Shown here: piece by piece, positions 1 to 9,700 of the stretch
Position numbering within the stretch: position 1 is the stretch's first letter
Layout of the letters: each line of letters opens with the position of its first letter
DNA from: Neisseria dumasiana
GTDB lineage: Bacteria; Pseudomonadota; Gammaproteobacteria; Burkholderiales; Neisseriaceae
DNA length: 64,000 nt
Direction: 5' to 3'
Assembly: GCF_022870885.1 (NCBI RefSeq)
Contig: NZ_CP091509.1
Span: forward strand, 1,674,001 to 1,738,000
The notes under the pieces: generated by a model
The model's database searches: none
What the model saw: the letters and a program-made list of their open reading frames with translations, nothing else
Told to the model about the DNA's origin: nothing
Made by a program: the position numbers and the translations under genes

Positions 1-131
1 AAATCACCCTGCAAGTCGGCAATTCCATGATTGTGATGGACAAAAACAAGATTGCGATTGTCAGCAAACAAATCAAAATCGTCGGCACCAAAGAAATAGA
101 TATCGCCGGTAAAAAAGTGGACATCAACTAA
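1..131 (+). CDS. VgrG C-terminal end (T6SS spike), partial
   Basis: The open frame enters from the left edge and stops at 129-131. The last 42 residues are a beta-rich series of short strands (repeating I-V-G, K-I-D-I-A-G, K-V-D-I-N patterns). This is the pattern of the C-terminal beta-helix of VgrG spike proteins of the type VI secretion system. The stop lies 18 bases before the DUF2169 adaptor gene, and a PAAR-like/Rhs effector follows, which is the usual vgrG-adaptor-effector order. Only the tail is visible, so the assignment rests on this pattern and on context. Confidence 0.72.
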   Translation, partial: ITLQVGNSMIVMDKNKIAIVSKQIKIVGTKEIDIAGKKVDIN

Positions 132-149
132 AACCGAAGAAGAACCGCT

Positions 150-1286
150 ATGTTTGAGCTGGAAAACTTTACCTGTTTCCACACACAGCAATTTAAAAAC
201 GTCGACCAATTGGATCGAACGTATGATGTTGTAGTAGCCAAAGTCAGCTATGAGTTTGAAATCGACTCGGCAACCGGCAAGACGGAATTACAGTTTGCCC
301 GCACGCAAACGCCGCTCACGTTTGCCGATACCTTTTACGGCGAGCCGTCGCAAACCGCCACCGAGTTGGAAAGCGATTTCTGCCTCTATAAGCCTAAAAC
401 GGATTTTGTGATCAATGCGGTAGCCTACGCGCCCGACGATCTGCCCGCCCGGCAATTCGCCGCCTCGGTCAGCATCGGCGATTACCGCAAAACCCTTGCC
501 GTTACGGGAGAGCGCTATTGGATACGCGAAGCCGTGGGCTGGTCTGTCGGCGAACCCTCCCCTATCCTTTCCCTGCCCATCCGCTATGAATTTGCTTTCG
601 GCGGCAGCGAAGTTGAAGACGACCACACAGGCTATCAGGAAAACGCCATCGGCATCGGCTATTATCCGAAATCTTTCCTGCAAAAAAACAGCTTCAAGCG
701 GATGCTGAGAGCCCATCAGATTTACGATCCGGCCAAGCCTGTGCGCGATCCTGCCGAAAAAGCCGCCCCCGAAGGCTTCGGTTTCATGCCGCGCTACTTC
801 GCCCAACGCGCCAAACATACCGGCACCGCCGACGCCCAATGGATTGAAAACCGCGCCCCGCTGCTGCCTGAAGATTTTTCTATGGCGTATTGGAACGGCG
901 CGCATCCCTCGCTGCAACTGCCCCATCTGAAACCCAATCATATTTATGAACTCGGTTTCACCGGCATGGTGCATTCCTTCCAAGCGCCCAACCAGCACTT
1001 TACCGTCGAACTGCCGGTAGAAACCGTGTTCGTCCATGCCTATACCGCGGCCAATCAGTCTTTGTGCAAAGATATGGTGCTGGATACCGTGTTTGTGGAT
1101 GTGGAAAAACGGCGGATTAACTGTAACTACCGAACCTCTTTTGCGGAAGAGCTGGAAATCGCCTCGTGCCAACTCAGGTTTATCGCGCGGCACGAACGGG
1201 GAGACCAAATCGCAGCCGCCCAAGCCTGCCGCGATTCGCAAACCGAATTTATCCCCATACCGCCATCACTAACGGCACACGCATAA
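150..1286 (+). CDS. DUF2169 family T6SS effector adaptor
   Basis: This 378-residue protein has the DUF2169 signature: an N-terminal all-beta region with the FHTQQF and VAKVSYEF stretches, a central LPIRYEFAFGGS segment, and a PRYFAQRAKHTG region. DUF2169 proteins are thought to help load Rhs/PAAR effectors onto VgrG. The start at 150 follows a purine-rich GAAGAAGAA, 18 bases after vgrG. The Rhs gene follows 59 bases downstream. This is the only complete copy in the window: from about position 738 its 3' half is part of the 5,414-bp tandem repeat, so two 5'-truncated copies occur at 6152 and 11566. Copies 2 and 3 share a few base differences from this one (for example around 782-785). Confidence 0.88.
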   Translation: MFELENFTCFHTQQFKNVDQLDRTYDVVVAKVSYEFEIDSATGKTELQFARTQTPLTFADTFYGEPSQTATELESDFCLYKPKTDFVINAVAYAPDDLPARQFAASVSIGDYRKTLAVTGERYWIREAVGWSVGEPSPILSLPIRYEFAFGGSEVEDDHTGYQENAIGIGYYPKSFLQKNSFKRMLRAHQIYDPAKPVRDPAEKAAPEGFGFMPRYFAQRAKHTGTADAQWIENRAPLLPEDFSMAYWNGAHPSLQLPHLKPNHIYELGFTGMVHSFQAPNQHFTVELPVETVFVHAYTAANQSLCKDMVLDTVFVDVEKRRINCNYRTSFAEELEIASCQLRFIARHERGDQIAAAQACRDSQTEFIPIPPSLTAHA

Positions 1287-1345
1287 ACCGATTGATTTCC
1301 GACCGCAAACCGCTTTAAGCAGATTACCGAAACAGGAGCATATTC

Positions 1346-4300
1346 ATGGCCATCAACAAAATCGCCCGTAAGAGCAGCAAGTTCCGCGTGGTGTTTATGG
1401 TGCCCGATTTCTGTTGGCCGCCCCCGCCCGCTCCGCCGCAAGTGCCGCCGATTCCTTTCCCACTGTTCGCCGATTTGGGCGGCGCTAAAACCGTTGCCAA
1501 AGACGTTAAAATCAACCGCAAACCCGCCTTCGTCTTCAAAGCCAGTAAAACCAACCGCACTTACGGCGACGAAATCGCCCTGCCCGGCCGCAAAGGGGTG
1601 TTGTCGCGCACCGCCACCAAACCGGCCTGGCCGATCATGCATTCTTCTTCGGTTAAAATCCGCAAACGCTATATCGTCCGTGCCGGCGATATGTTCCACA
1701 TGAACAACAAGTATAAGAAGAAACTGCCGCCCAAGCCGTGTATTTCCTGTAAGGCTGCGGCGGCAGTCGGCCGCCCGGTCAATCCGATTCACGGGTTGAA
1801 GTTTCTGGAGAACGAAACCGACTTCGCCTTCGAAGGCTTGATGCCTTTGGTGTGGAACCGCAGTTATTATTCCGACCAAGACGGCACCGGCTGGCTCGGC
1901 GAGGGCTGGAGCATACCCGGCAGCCGACGCATCATCCGCGATGCGGCGGGCTTGGCCTATATCGACGATCAGGGGCGGCTGTTCCCATTGCCGGAAGTAG
2001 ATGAAGACGATGAAGAACCGGTGTTGTTCGAGAGCGAACAAATCTGGTTCAGCAAGAATTCAGACGGCCATTATGTGATTGCGTCGTTAAACGGTTCGGT
2101 GTCGTTGCGTTTCGCGCCGCTGGCGGTGTCGGAAGACGATCCGAACGGCGACAACTGTGCCGAACTGCCATTGGTGGCGGTGGAAGATGCCAACGGTAAC
2201 CATCAGCGCTTTATCTACCACCCGCTCACCGGACTGCCGCAATATATTATCGACGGCAACGGACGGGTGTTCTACCTGCACTTCGGCAATGTGGCCGACG
2301 AGAACTCGCCCAAATTGCGCTTGTTGTCGGTATCGCTGCTCGATGCCCTGCCCGCTGTCGGCGCAGCCGCGCAGGTCGGCGCGGCGTTGGTGCGCTACGA
2401 ATACAGCAGCAGCGGCGATTTGCTGCGCGTTATCGGTCGCGACGGTGTGGTCAAACGCAGTTTCACCTATCAAAACAACCTGATGGTGTCGCACACCGAT
2501 GCGGCGGGCTTAACCGCCTATTACGAATACAGCCATTACACCCCCACCGGCAAAGTACTGCGCAACTGGACTTCGTTGGGCGAAGAATGGCGTTTCACCT
2601 ATCACGACGGCTACACCGAGGTAACCGATGTCTTGGGGCGCACCGAACAATACCATTACGACTATAACAACGAGTTGACCAAACGGGTGTTCGCCGACGG
2701 CAGTACCAATATCATGGAACGCGACAGCTTGGGCCGTCTGCTCAGCCACACCGACGCAATGGGCCGCGTTACCCGTTACCAATACAGCAACGAAGGCCAA
2801 ATCGAGACCATCGTCCGCCCCGACGGCGCCATGCTGCATTTCGACTACGACGACAGCTACCGCCTGATCCGCAAAAGCGATGCCGAAGGCCATTACGACA
2901 GCTACACCTACGACGAAGCCGGCAATCTGCTCACCCATACCGACCCGCTCAAACACACCACCCGCTTCGAATATGCCGGCAACGGTTTGCTGTTGAGCGT
3001 TACCGACCCCAAAGGCAGCACCACCGAATATCACTACGACCATAACAACCAGCCCGACCTGATTACCGACTGCTCCGGCTACCAAACCAAACTGGCCTAC
3101 ACCCCCGAAGGGCAGTTGGCGCGCATCACCGATGCCTTGGGCCAACACACCGAATACCATTACGACGCCAACCGAAACCTCACCCTCGCCCTTTATCCCG
3201 ACGGCAGCAAAGAAACCTTCCGTTATGATGCTGCCGACCGCCTGACCGCCCATACCGACGGCGAAGGCCACACCACCGCATACGAATACGGCCAAGACGG
3301 TCTGCCGACACAGCGTACCAATGCGCTGGGCCACACCTTCGGCTACCACTACGACCAAGCAAGAAGGCTCATCGGCCTCACCAACGAAAACGGCGCCCGC
3401 TACCGCTTCGCCTACGACGTGCTCGACCGTTTGGTGGCCGAAAGCGGTTTCGACCATAAACTGACCGCCTACCACTACAACGCCGGTAACGAACTGGTGC
3501 AGCAAAACGAATACGGCGACGATGCCTCCGTAGCCGCCAAACTGATGGCGCAATACGGCGGCCAACCCGTTAAAAGCACAGACAGAACACCGCTTTCAGA
3601 CGGCCTTAAAGATAAAACCCCGCTCAGAATCACCGAGTTCCAACGCGACATCTTAGGCCGTCTGAAACACACCCTTGCCCACGACAACACAGGCAACACT
3701 CAGGAAACCGCCTATCATTACGACCTTAACGGCAACCTCGTCCGTGCCGCCAACCGGCACGGCATTACCTGTTTCGACTACAACGCAGGAGGCCAACTTA
3801 TCGGCCAGCACCAATGGGAGGTACCGACTAAAGAAGAGAACGAGCAAAACGGCCTGCCGGAAACCGACTGGCGTGACCCGCAGTACGATATGCTGTTTTT
3901 ACCGCAGACCCAAAGTATCCGTTACCATTACGATTTCAACGGCAACCGCACCACCACCGTATTGCCCGACGGCCGCCAGATCAACTACCTGTATTACGGC
4001 AGCGGCCACCTGCACCAAATCAACCTCGACGGCGAAGTCGTCAGCGACATCGAACGCGATAAACTGCACCGCGAAATCCAAAGGACACAGGGTGCCTTAA
4101 CCAGCCGCTACGAATTGGATCCGCTAGGCCGTCTGAAAAAACAGATTGCCGCGCTCGACAGCCTGTCTGAAAGCGGCAAAACAGCCATAGGGGCGGGTTA
4201 CATACCCGCCCGCATGCACGGCCAAACCGCGGTCAAACGCAGCTACGGCTACGACAAAACCGGTAACCTGCTCCACAGCACCGACCAGCGGACGGGAACG

Positions 4301-5590
4301 AAACATTTCGAGTACGACAAACTGGGCAGAATTACCCAAGCGGGCAACGAACGCTTCGCCTTCGACCCCGCGCACAATATCCTGTCCACCAACGGCCAAA
4401 CCGTTTCAGACGGCCTCAACCCCGTTACCGACAACCGCCTGAAACACTACAACGGCATCAGCTATTATTACGACGACCTCGGCAACCTGATTCATAGAGA
4501 ACTGCCAAACGGCGAGGTGCAGAACTATTTCTACGATTTGCACGACCAACTGGTTAAGGTGGAAATCTTTAAGAAAGACGGCAGTAAAGAAACGTGGGTT
4601 TATACTTACGATGCTTTGGGCAGACGGGTAAGCAAAGGCCGTATCAAAACGGAGAGCAGTAACGAAGTTTCAGACAGGCATTCAACAGATCATGCCTGTC
4701 TGAAAACAGAGAACAGCAAAGATATTTTAGACAGCGAAATTGCCTTCCTGTGGGACGGCAGCCACTTGTTGCAGGAACAAAATTCAGACGGCCTCTACAC
4801 TTACATCTACACCGACCAAGATTCTTACGAACCGCTGGCGCAAATCCGTGATTGGACAAACGAAGAAGAAACCGAACAAAGCATCCATTATTTCCACTGC
4901 GACCAAATCGGCATACCAAGAGAGATGACCGATAAAAACGGTAATTTGTTGTGGTTCGGGGATTATTACGGTTGGGGTAAGCTGAAGAGCGAAACCAACA
5001 TAACGGAAACAGCGCATCAGCCGTTTAGGTTACAGAATCAGTATTGCGACCAAGAGACGGGGTTGCATTACAACTTCTTCCGATACTATGAGCCTGATGC
5101 GGGTCGGTTTGTTAATCAGGATCCGATTGGGTTGTGGGGTGGAGATAATTTTTATCAGTTTGCATCTAATACTCAAGTATGGATCGACCCATATGGATTA
5201 AACCCAGTTAATCGAATTACTGGACAAGCTGTACAAAAGGCAAGCCAATTACCAATAGTCCGTCCTGGTACACGAGGTTGGCAGCAAGCAATAGAAGCTC
5301 TTAGAAAAGATGGAAGAGGTGATGTTAGAGTTGCAAACATGGAAGACGCAAAAAAACTGATGAAAGATGCAGAACTGAGGATGGATAGAAGAAAGATGTA
5401 CACATCTACACCTTATGAAAAAGGGTATGAAGTTCATAAACCTCAACCTGGAAAAGACAGGCAGGGAAATTATTGCAAGGCTAAAGAACGTTGGGAAAAA
5501 GGAGAATCGGAAGTAGGAAATGATTTACCCCATATAAAATGGAAAAAGCCTGGCAAGCAAGGACAAGGGCACATATTTTTTGAGGATTAA
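1346..5590 (+). CDS. PAAR-like/Rhs polymorphic toxin, copy 1 (T6SS effector)
   Basis: This 1,414-residue protein has four visible parts. Residues about 10-130 are a DUF4150 PAAR-like tip (Pro-rich PPPPAPPQVPPIP, GRKGVLSRT, later CISCKAAAAVGRPVNP). Residues about 135-215 form the DUF6531 Rhs entry domain. A long YD-repeat shell follows (many TxYHYDxxG/GRL motifs, about 380-1175). The shell ends at the conserved Rhs core motif DPIGLWGG...DPYGLN, residues about 1259-1286, where such proteins self-cleave. The last 128 residues are a variable, AT-rich toxin tip of unrecognised family, with His at about 1396 (LPHIKW) and 1409 (GHIFF) as possible catalytic residues. The start is set by AGGAG seven bases upstream. 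The immunity candidate begins 3 bases after the stop. It is presumably delivered on VgrG into competing cells. Confidence 0.93.
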   Translation: MAINKIARKSSKFRVVFMVPDFCWPPPPAPPQVPPIPFPLFADLGGAKTVAKDVKINRKPAFVFKASKTNRTYGDEIALPGRKGVLSRTATKPAWPIMHSSSVKIRKRYIVRAGDMFHMNNKYKKKLPPKPCISCKAAAAVGRPVNPIHGLKFLENETDFAFEGLMPLVWNRSYYSDQDGTGWLGEGWSIPGSRRIIRDAAGLAYIDDQGRLFPLPEVDEDDEEPVLFESEQIWFSKNSDGHYVIASLNGSVSLRFAPLAVSEDDPNGDNCAELPLVAVEDANGNHQRFIYHPLTGLPQYIIDGNGRVFYLHFGNVADENSPKLRLLSVSLLDALPAVGAAAQVGAALVRYEYSSSGDLLRVIGRDGVVKRSFTYQNNLMVSHTDAAGLTAYYEYSHYTPTGKVLRNWTSLGEEWRFTYHDGYTEVTDVLGRTEQYHYDYNNELTKRVFADGSTNIMERDSLGRLLSHTDAMGRVTRYQYSNEGQIETIVRPDGAMLHFDYDDSYRLIRKSDAEGHYDSYTYDEAGNLLTHTDPLKHTTRFEYAGNGLLLSVTDPKGSTTEYHYDHNNQPDLITDCSGYQTKLAYTPEGQLARITDALGQHTEYHYDANRNLTLALYPDGSKETFRYDAADRLTAHTDGEGHTTAYEYGQDGLPTQRTNALGHTFGYHYDQARRLIGLTNENGARYRFAYDVLDRLVAESGFDHKLTAYHYNAGNELVQQNEYGDDASVAAKLMAQYGGQPVKSTDRTPLSDGLKDKTPLRITEFQRDILGRLKHTLAHDNTGNTQETAYHYDLNGNLVRAANRHGITCFDYNAGGQLIGQHQWEVPTKEENEQNGLPETDWRDPQYDMLFLPQTQSIRYHYDFNGNRTTTVLPDGRQINYLYYGSGHLHQINLDGEVVSDIERDKLHREIQRTQGALTSRYELDPLGRLKKQIAALDSLSESGKTAIGAGYIPARMHGQTAVKRSYGYDKTGNLLHSTDQRTGTKHFEYDKLGRITQAGNERFAFDPAHNILSTNGQTVSDGLNPVTDNRLKHYNGISYYYDDLGNLIHRELPNGEVQNYFYDLHDQLVKVEIFKKDGSKETWVYTYDALGRRVSKGRIKTESSNEVSDRHSTDHACLKTENSKDILDSEIAFLWDGSHLLQEQNSDGLYTYIYTDQDSYEPLAQIRDWTNEEETEQSIHYFHCDQIGIPREMTDKNGNLLWFGDYYGWGKLKSETNITETAHQPFRLQNQYCDQETGLHYNFFRYYEPDAGRFVNQDPIGLWGGDNFYQFASNTQVWIDPYGLNPVNRITGQAVQKASQLPIVRPGTRGWQQAIEALRKDGRGDVRVANMEDAKKLMKDAELRMDRRKMYTSTPYEKGYEVHKPQPGKDRQGNYCKAKERWEKGESEVGNDLPHIKWKKPGKQGQGHIFFED

Positions 5591-5593
5591 GTT

Positions 5594-6043
5594 ATGAAAG
5601 AATTTATTTATGAAAAAATTATAGATGAAGGTCAAGCTAAAAAAATTATTCGCCGATTAATATATACTTTTTTTAAAGGAAATATTTATAAAAAGAAGAT
5701 TATGATGGAAGGGAAATTACAAGATAAAACTTTTTTCTCTTTTAAAAGACCTTTTAGTTCTGATGACGGGAAACTAAGTAGTCCTGATGAATTACATAAG
5801 ATTTTCCCACAAGATGAACTGTATGTACTTAGGCATTATCGCTATAAAGACAATAACGAACCTTTATTTTTAGAGTTAAGCAGCAAGATTCAATTGGACT
5901 TGGAAGACGTAGACTCAATAAATTTTTATGAATATTCCTATATTTTTGATAAACAATTTTCATACTGTTTTTTTGTTACTGATTCCACTACGAGCAAAGA
6001 CGGGAAAAGCATAGCGATATTAAAAAAATATGAGCCTATTTAA
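5594..6043 (+). CDS. Candidate immunity protein for Rhs tip, copy 1
   Basis: This is a 149-residue, Lys/Phe/Tyr-rich soluble protein with no signal peptide or membrane segment. It starts three bases after the Rhs stop, and its ribosome-binding site (GAGGA) lies inside the end of the Rhs gene, so the two are co-translated. Its strong AT bias matches the toxin tip and contrasts with the GC-rich Rhs core, as expected for a horizontally exchanged toxin-immunity cassette. I do not recognise the family. The immunity role is inferred from position, size and composition. Confidence 0.7.
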   Translation: MKEFIYEKIIDEGQAKKIIRRLIYTFFKGNIYKKKIMMEGKLQDKTFFSFKRPFSSDDGKLSSPDELHKIFPQDELYVLRHYRYKDNNEPLFLELSSKIQLDLEDVDSINFYEYSYIFDKQFSYCFFVTDSTTSKDGKSIAILKKYEPI

Positions 6044-6103
6044 ATTTTATTCAGTTTTAAATTTACAGGAATTTAATCTTACCCTATAAAGATTTTGTAA
6101 TTT

Positions 6104-6134
6104 AAGGTCGTCTGAGAATTTTTCAGACAGCCTT
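6104..6134. terminator. Degenerate uptake-sequence hairpin after immunity gene, unit 1
   Basis: AAGGTCGTCTGAGA and TTTCAGACAGCCTT form an imperfect inverted pair about 60 bases after the immunity stop. Both arms are one or two bases off the standard uptake sequence. It probably terminates the rhs-immunity transcript, and it lies just before the repeat junction. Confidence 0.5.
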
Positions 6135-6151
6135 CCCATTTTCTACCCAAA

Positions 6152-6700
6152 CCTGTGCGCGATCCTGCCGAAAAAGCCGCCCCCGAAGGCTTCGGCTTTA
6201 TGCCGCGCTACTTCGCCCAACGCGCCAAACATACCGGCACCGCCGACGCCCAATGGATTGAAAACCGCGCCCCGCTGCTGCCTGAAGATTTTTCTATGGC
6301 GTATTGGAACGGCGCGCATCCCTCGCTGCAACTGCCCCATCTGAAACCCAATCATATTTATGAACTCGGTTTCACCGGCATGGTGCATTCCTTCCAAGCG
6401 CCCAACCAGCACTTTACCGTCGAACTGCCGGTAGAAACCGTGTTCGTCCATGCCTATACCGCGGCCAATCAGTCTTTGTGCAAAGATATGGTGCTGGATA
6501 CCGTGTTTGTGGATGTGGAAAAACGGCGGATTAACTGTAACTACCGAACCTCTTTTGCGGAAGAGCTGGAAATCGCCTCGTGCCAACTCAGGTTTATCGC
6601 GCGGCACGAACGGGGAGACCAAATCGCAGCCGCCCAAGCCTGCCGCGATTCGCAAACCGAATTTATCCCCATACCGCCATCACTAACGGCACACGCATAA
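6152..6700 (+). pseudogene. DUF2169 adaptor, 5'-truncated copy in repeat unit 2
   Basis: This is the last 181-182 codons of the DUF2169 gene at 150-1286, in the same frame and with the same stop context. The 5' half is absent because the repeat boundary cuts the gene. An in-frame GTG at 6155 could serve as a start, but no ribosome-binding site is apparent, and the N-terminal beta domain is missing. It is most likely non-functional, and only carried along with the Rhs unit. Confidence 0.85.
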
Positions 6701-6759
6701 ACCGATTGATTTCCGACCGCAAACCGCTTTAAGCAGATTACCGAAACAGGAGCATATTC

Positions 6760-9700
6760 ATGGCCATCAACAAAATCGCCCGTAAGAGCAGCAAGTTCCG
6801 CGTGGTGTTTATGGTGCCCGATTTCTGTTGGCCGCCCCCGCCCGCTCCGCCGCAAGTGCCGCCGATTCCTTTCCCACTGTTCGCCGATTTGGGCGGCGCT
6901 AAAACCGTTGCCAAAGACGTTAAAATCAACCGCAAACCCGCCTTCGTCTTCAAAGCCAGTAAAACCAACCGCACTTACGGCGACGAAATCGCCCTGCCCG
7001 GCCGCAAAGGGGTGTTGTCGCGCACCGCCACCAAACCGGCCTGGCCGATCATGCATTCTTCTTCGGTTAAAATCCGCAAACGCTATATCGTCCGTGCCGG
7101 CGATATGTTCCACATGAACAACAAGTATAAGAAGAAACTGCCGCCCAAGCCGTGTATTTCCTGTAAGGCTGCGGCGGCAGTCGGCCGCCCGGTCAATCCG
7201 ATTCACGGGTTGAAGTTTCTGGAGAACGAAACCGACTTCGCCTTCGAAGGCTTGATGCCTTTGGTGTGGAACCGCAGTTATTATTCCGACCAAGACGGCA
7301 CCGGCTGGCTCGGCGAGGGCTGGAGCATACCCGGCAGCCGACGCATCATCCGCGATGCGGCGGGCTTGGCCTATATCGACGATCAGGGGCGGCTGTTCCC
7401 ATTGCCGGAAGTAGATGAAGACGATGAAGAACCGGTGTTGTTCGAGAGCGAACAAATCTGGTTCAGCAAGAATTCAGACGGCCATTATGTGATTGCGTCG
7501 TTAAACGGTTCGGTGTCGTTGCGTTTCGCGCCGCTGGCGGTGTCGGAAGACGATCCGAACGGCGACAACTGTGCCGAACTGCCATTGGTGGCGGTGGAAG
7601 ATGCCAACGGTAACCATCAGCGCTTTATCTACCACCCGCTCACCGGACTGCCGCAATATATTATCGACGGCAACGGACGGGTGTTCTACCTGCACTTCGG
7701 CAATGTGGCCGACGAGAACTCGCCCAAATTGCGCTTGTTGTCGGTATCGCTGCTCGATGCCCTGCCCGCTGTCGGCGCAGCCGCGCAGGTCGGCGCGGCG
7801 TTGGTGCGCTACGAATACAGCAGCAGCGGCGATTTGCTGCGCGTTATCGGTCGCGACGGTGTGGTCAAACGCAGTTTCACCTATCAAAACAACCTGATGG
7901 TGTCGCACACCGATGCGGCGGGCTTAACCGCCTATTACGAATACAGCCATTACACCCCCACCGGCAAAGTACTGCGCAACTGGACTTCGTTGGGCGAAGA
8001 ATGGCGTTTCACCTATCACGACGGCTACACCGAGGTAACCGATGTCTTGGGGCGCACCGAACAATACCATTACGACTATAACAACGAGTTGACCAAACGG
8101 GTGTTCGCCGACGGCAGTACCAATATCATGGAACGCGACAGCTTGGGCCGTCTGCTCAGCCACACCGACGCAATGGGCCGCGTTACCCGTTACCAATACA
8201 GCAACGAAGGCCAAATCGAGACCATCGTCCGCCCCGACGGCGCCATGCTGCATTTCGACTACGACGACAGCTACCGCCTGATCCGCAAAAGCGATGCCGA
8301 AGGCCATTACGACAGCTACACCTACGACGAAGCCGGCAATCTGCTCACCCATACCGACCCGCTCAAACACACCACCCGCTTCGAATATGCCGGCAACGGT
8401 TTGCTGTTGAGCGTTACCGACCCCAAAGGCAGCACCACCGAATATCACTACGACCATAACAACCAGCCCGACCTGATTACCGACTGCTCCGGCTACCAAA
8501 CCAAACTGGCCTACACCCCCGAAGGGCAGTTGGCGCGCATCACCGATGCCTTGGGCCAACACACCGAATACCATTACGACGCCAACCGAAACCTCACCCT
8601 CGCCCTTTATCCCGACGGCAGCAAAGAAACCTTCCGTTATGATGCTGCCGACCGCCTGACCGCCCATACCGACGGCGAAGGCCACACCACCGCATACGAA
8701 TACGGCCAAGACGGTCTGCCGACACAGCGTACCAATGCGCTGGGCCACACCTTCGGCTACCACTACGACCAAGCAAGAAGGCTCATCGGCCTCACCAACG
8801 AAAACGGCGCCCGCTACCGCTTCGCCTACGACGTGCTCGACCGTTTGGTGGCCGAAAGCGGTTTCGACCATAAACTGACCGCCTACCACTACAACGCCGG
8901 TAACGAACTGGTGCAGCAAAACGAATACGGCGACGATGCCTCCGTAGCCGCCAAACTGATGGCGCAATACGGCGGCCAACCCGTTAAAAGCACAGACAGA
9001 ACACCGCTTTCAGACGGCCTTAAAGATAAAACCCCGCTCAGAATCACCGAGTTCCAACGCGACATCTTAGGCCGTCTGAAACACACCCTTGCCCACGACA
9101 ACACAGGCAACACTCAGGAAACCGCCTATCATTACGACCTTAACGGCAACCTCGTCCGTGCCGCCAACCGGCACGGCATTACCTGTTTCGACTACAACGC
9201 AGGAGGCCAACTTATCGGCCAGCACCAATGGGAGGTACCGACTAAAGAAGAGAACGAGCAAAACGGCCTGCCGGAAACCGACTGGCGTGACCCGCAGTAC
9301 GATATGCTGTTTTTACCGCAGACCCAAAGTATCCGTTACCATTACGATTTCAACGGCAACCGCACCACCACCGTATTGCCCGACGGCCGCCAGATCAACT
9401 ACCTGTATTACGGCAGCGGCCACCTGCACCAAATCAACCTCGACGGCGAAGTCGTCAGCGACATCGAACGCGATAAACTGCACCGCGAAATCCAAAGGAC
9501 ACAGGGTGCCTTAACCAGCCGCTACGAATTGGATCCGCTAGGCCGTCTGAAAAAACAGATTGCCGCGCTCGACAGCCTGTCTGAAAGCGGCAAAACAGCC
9601 ATAGGGGCGGGTTACATACCCGCCCGCATGCACGGCCAAACCGCGGTCAAACGCAGCTACGGCTACGACAAAACCGGTAACCTGCTCCACAGCACCGACC

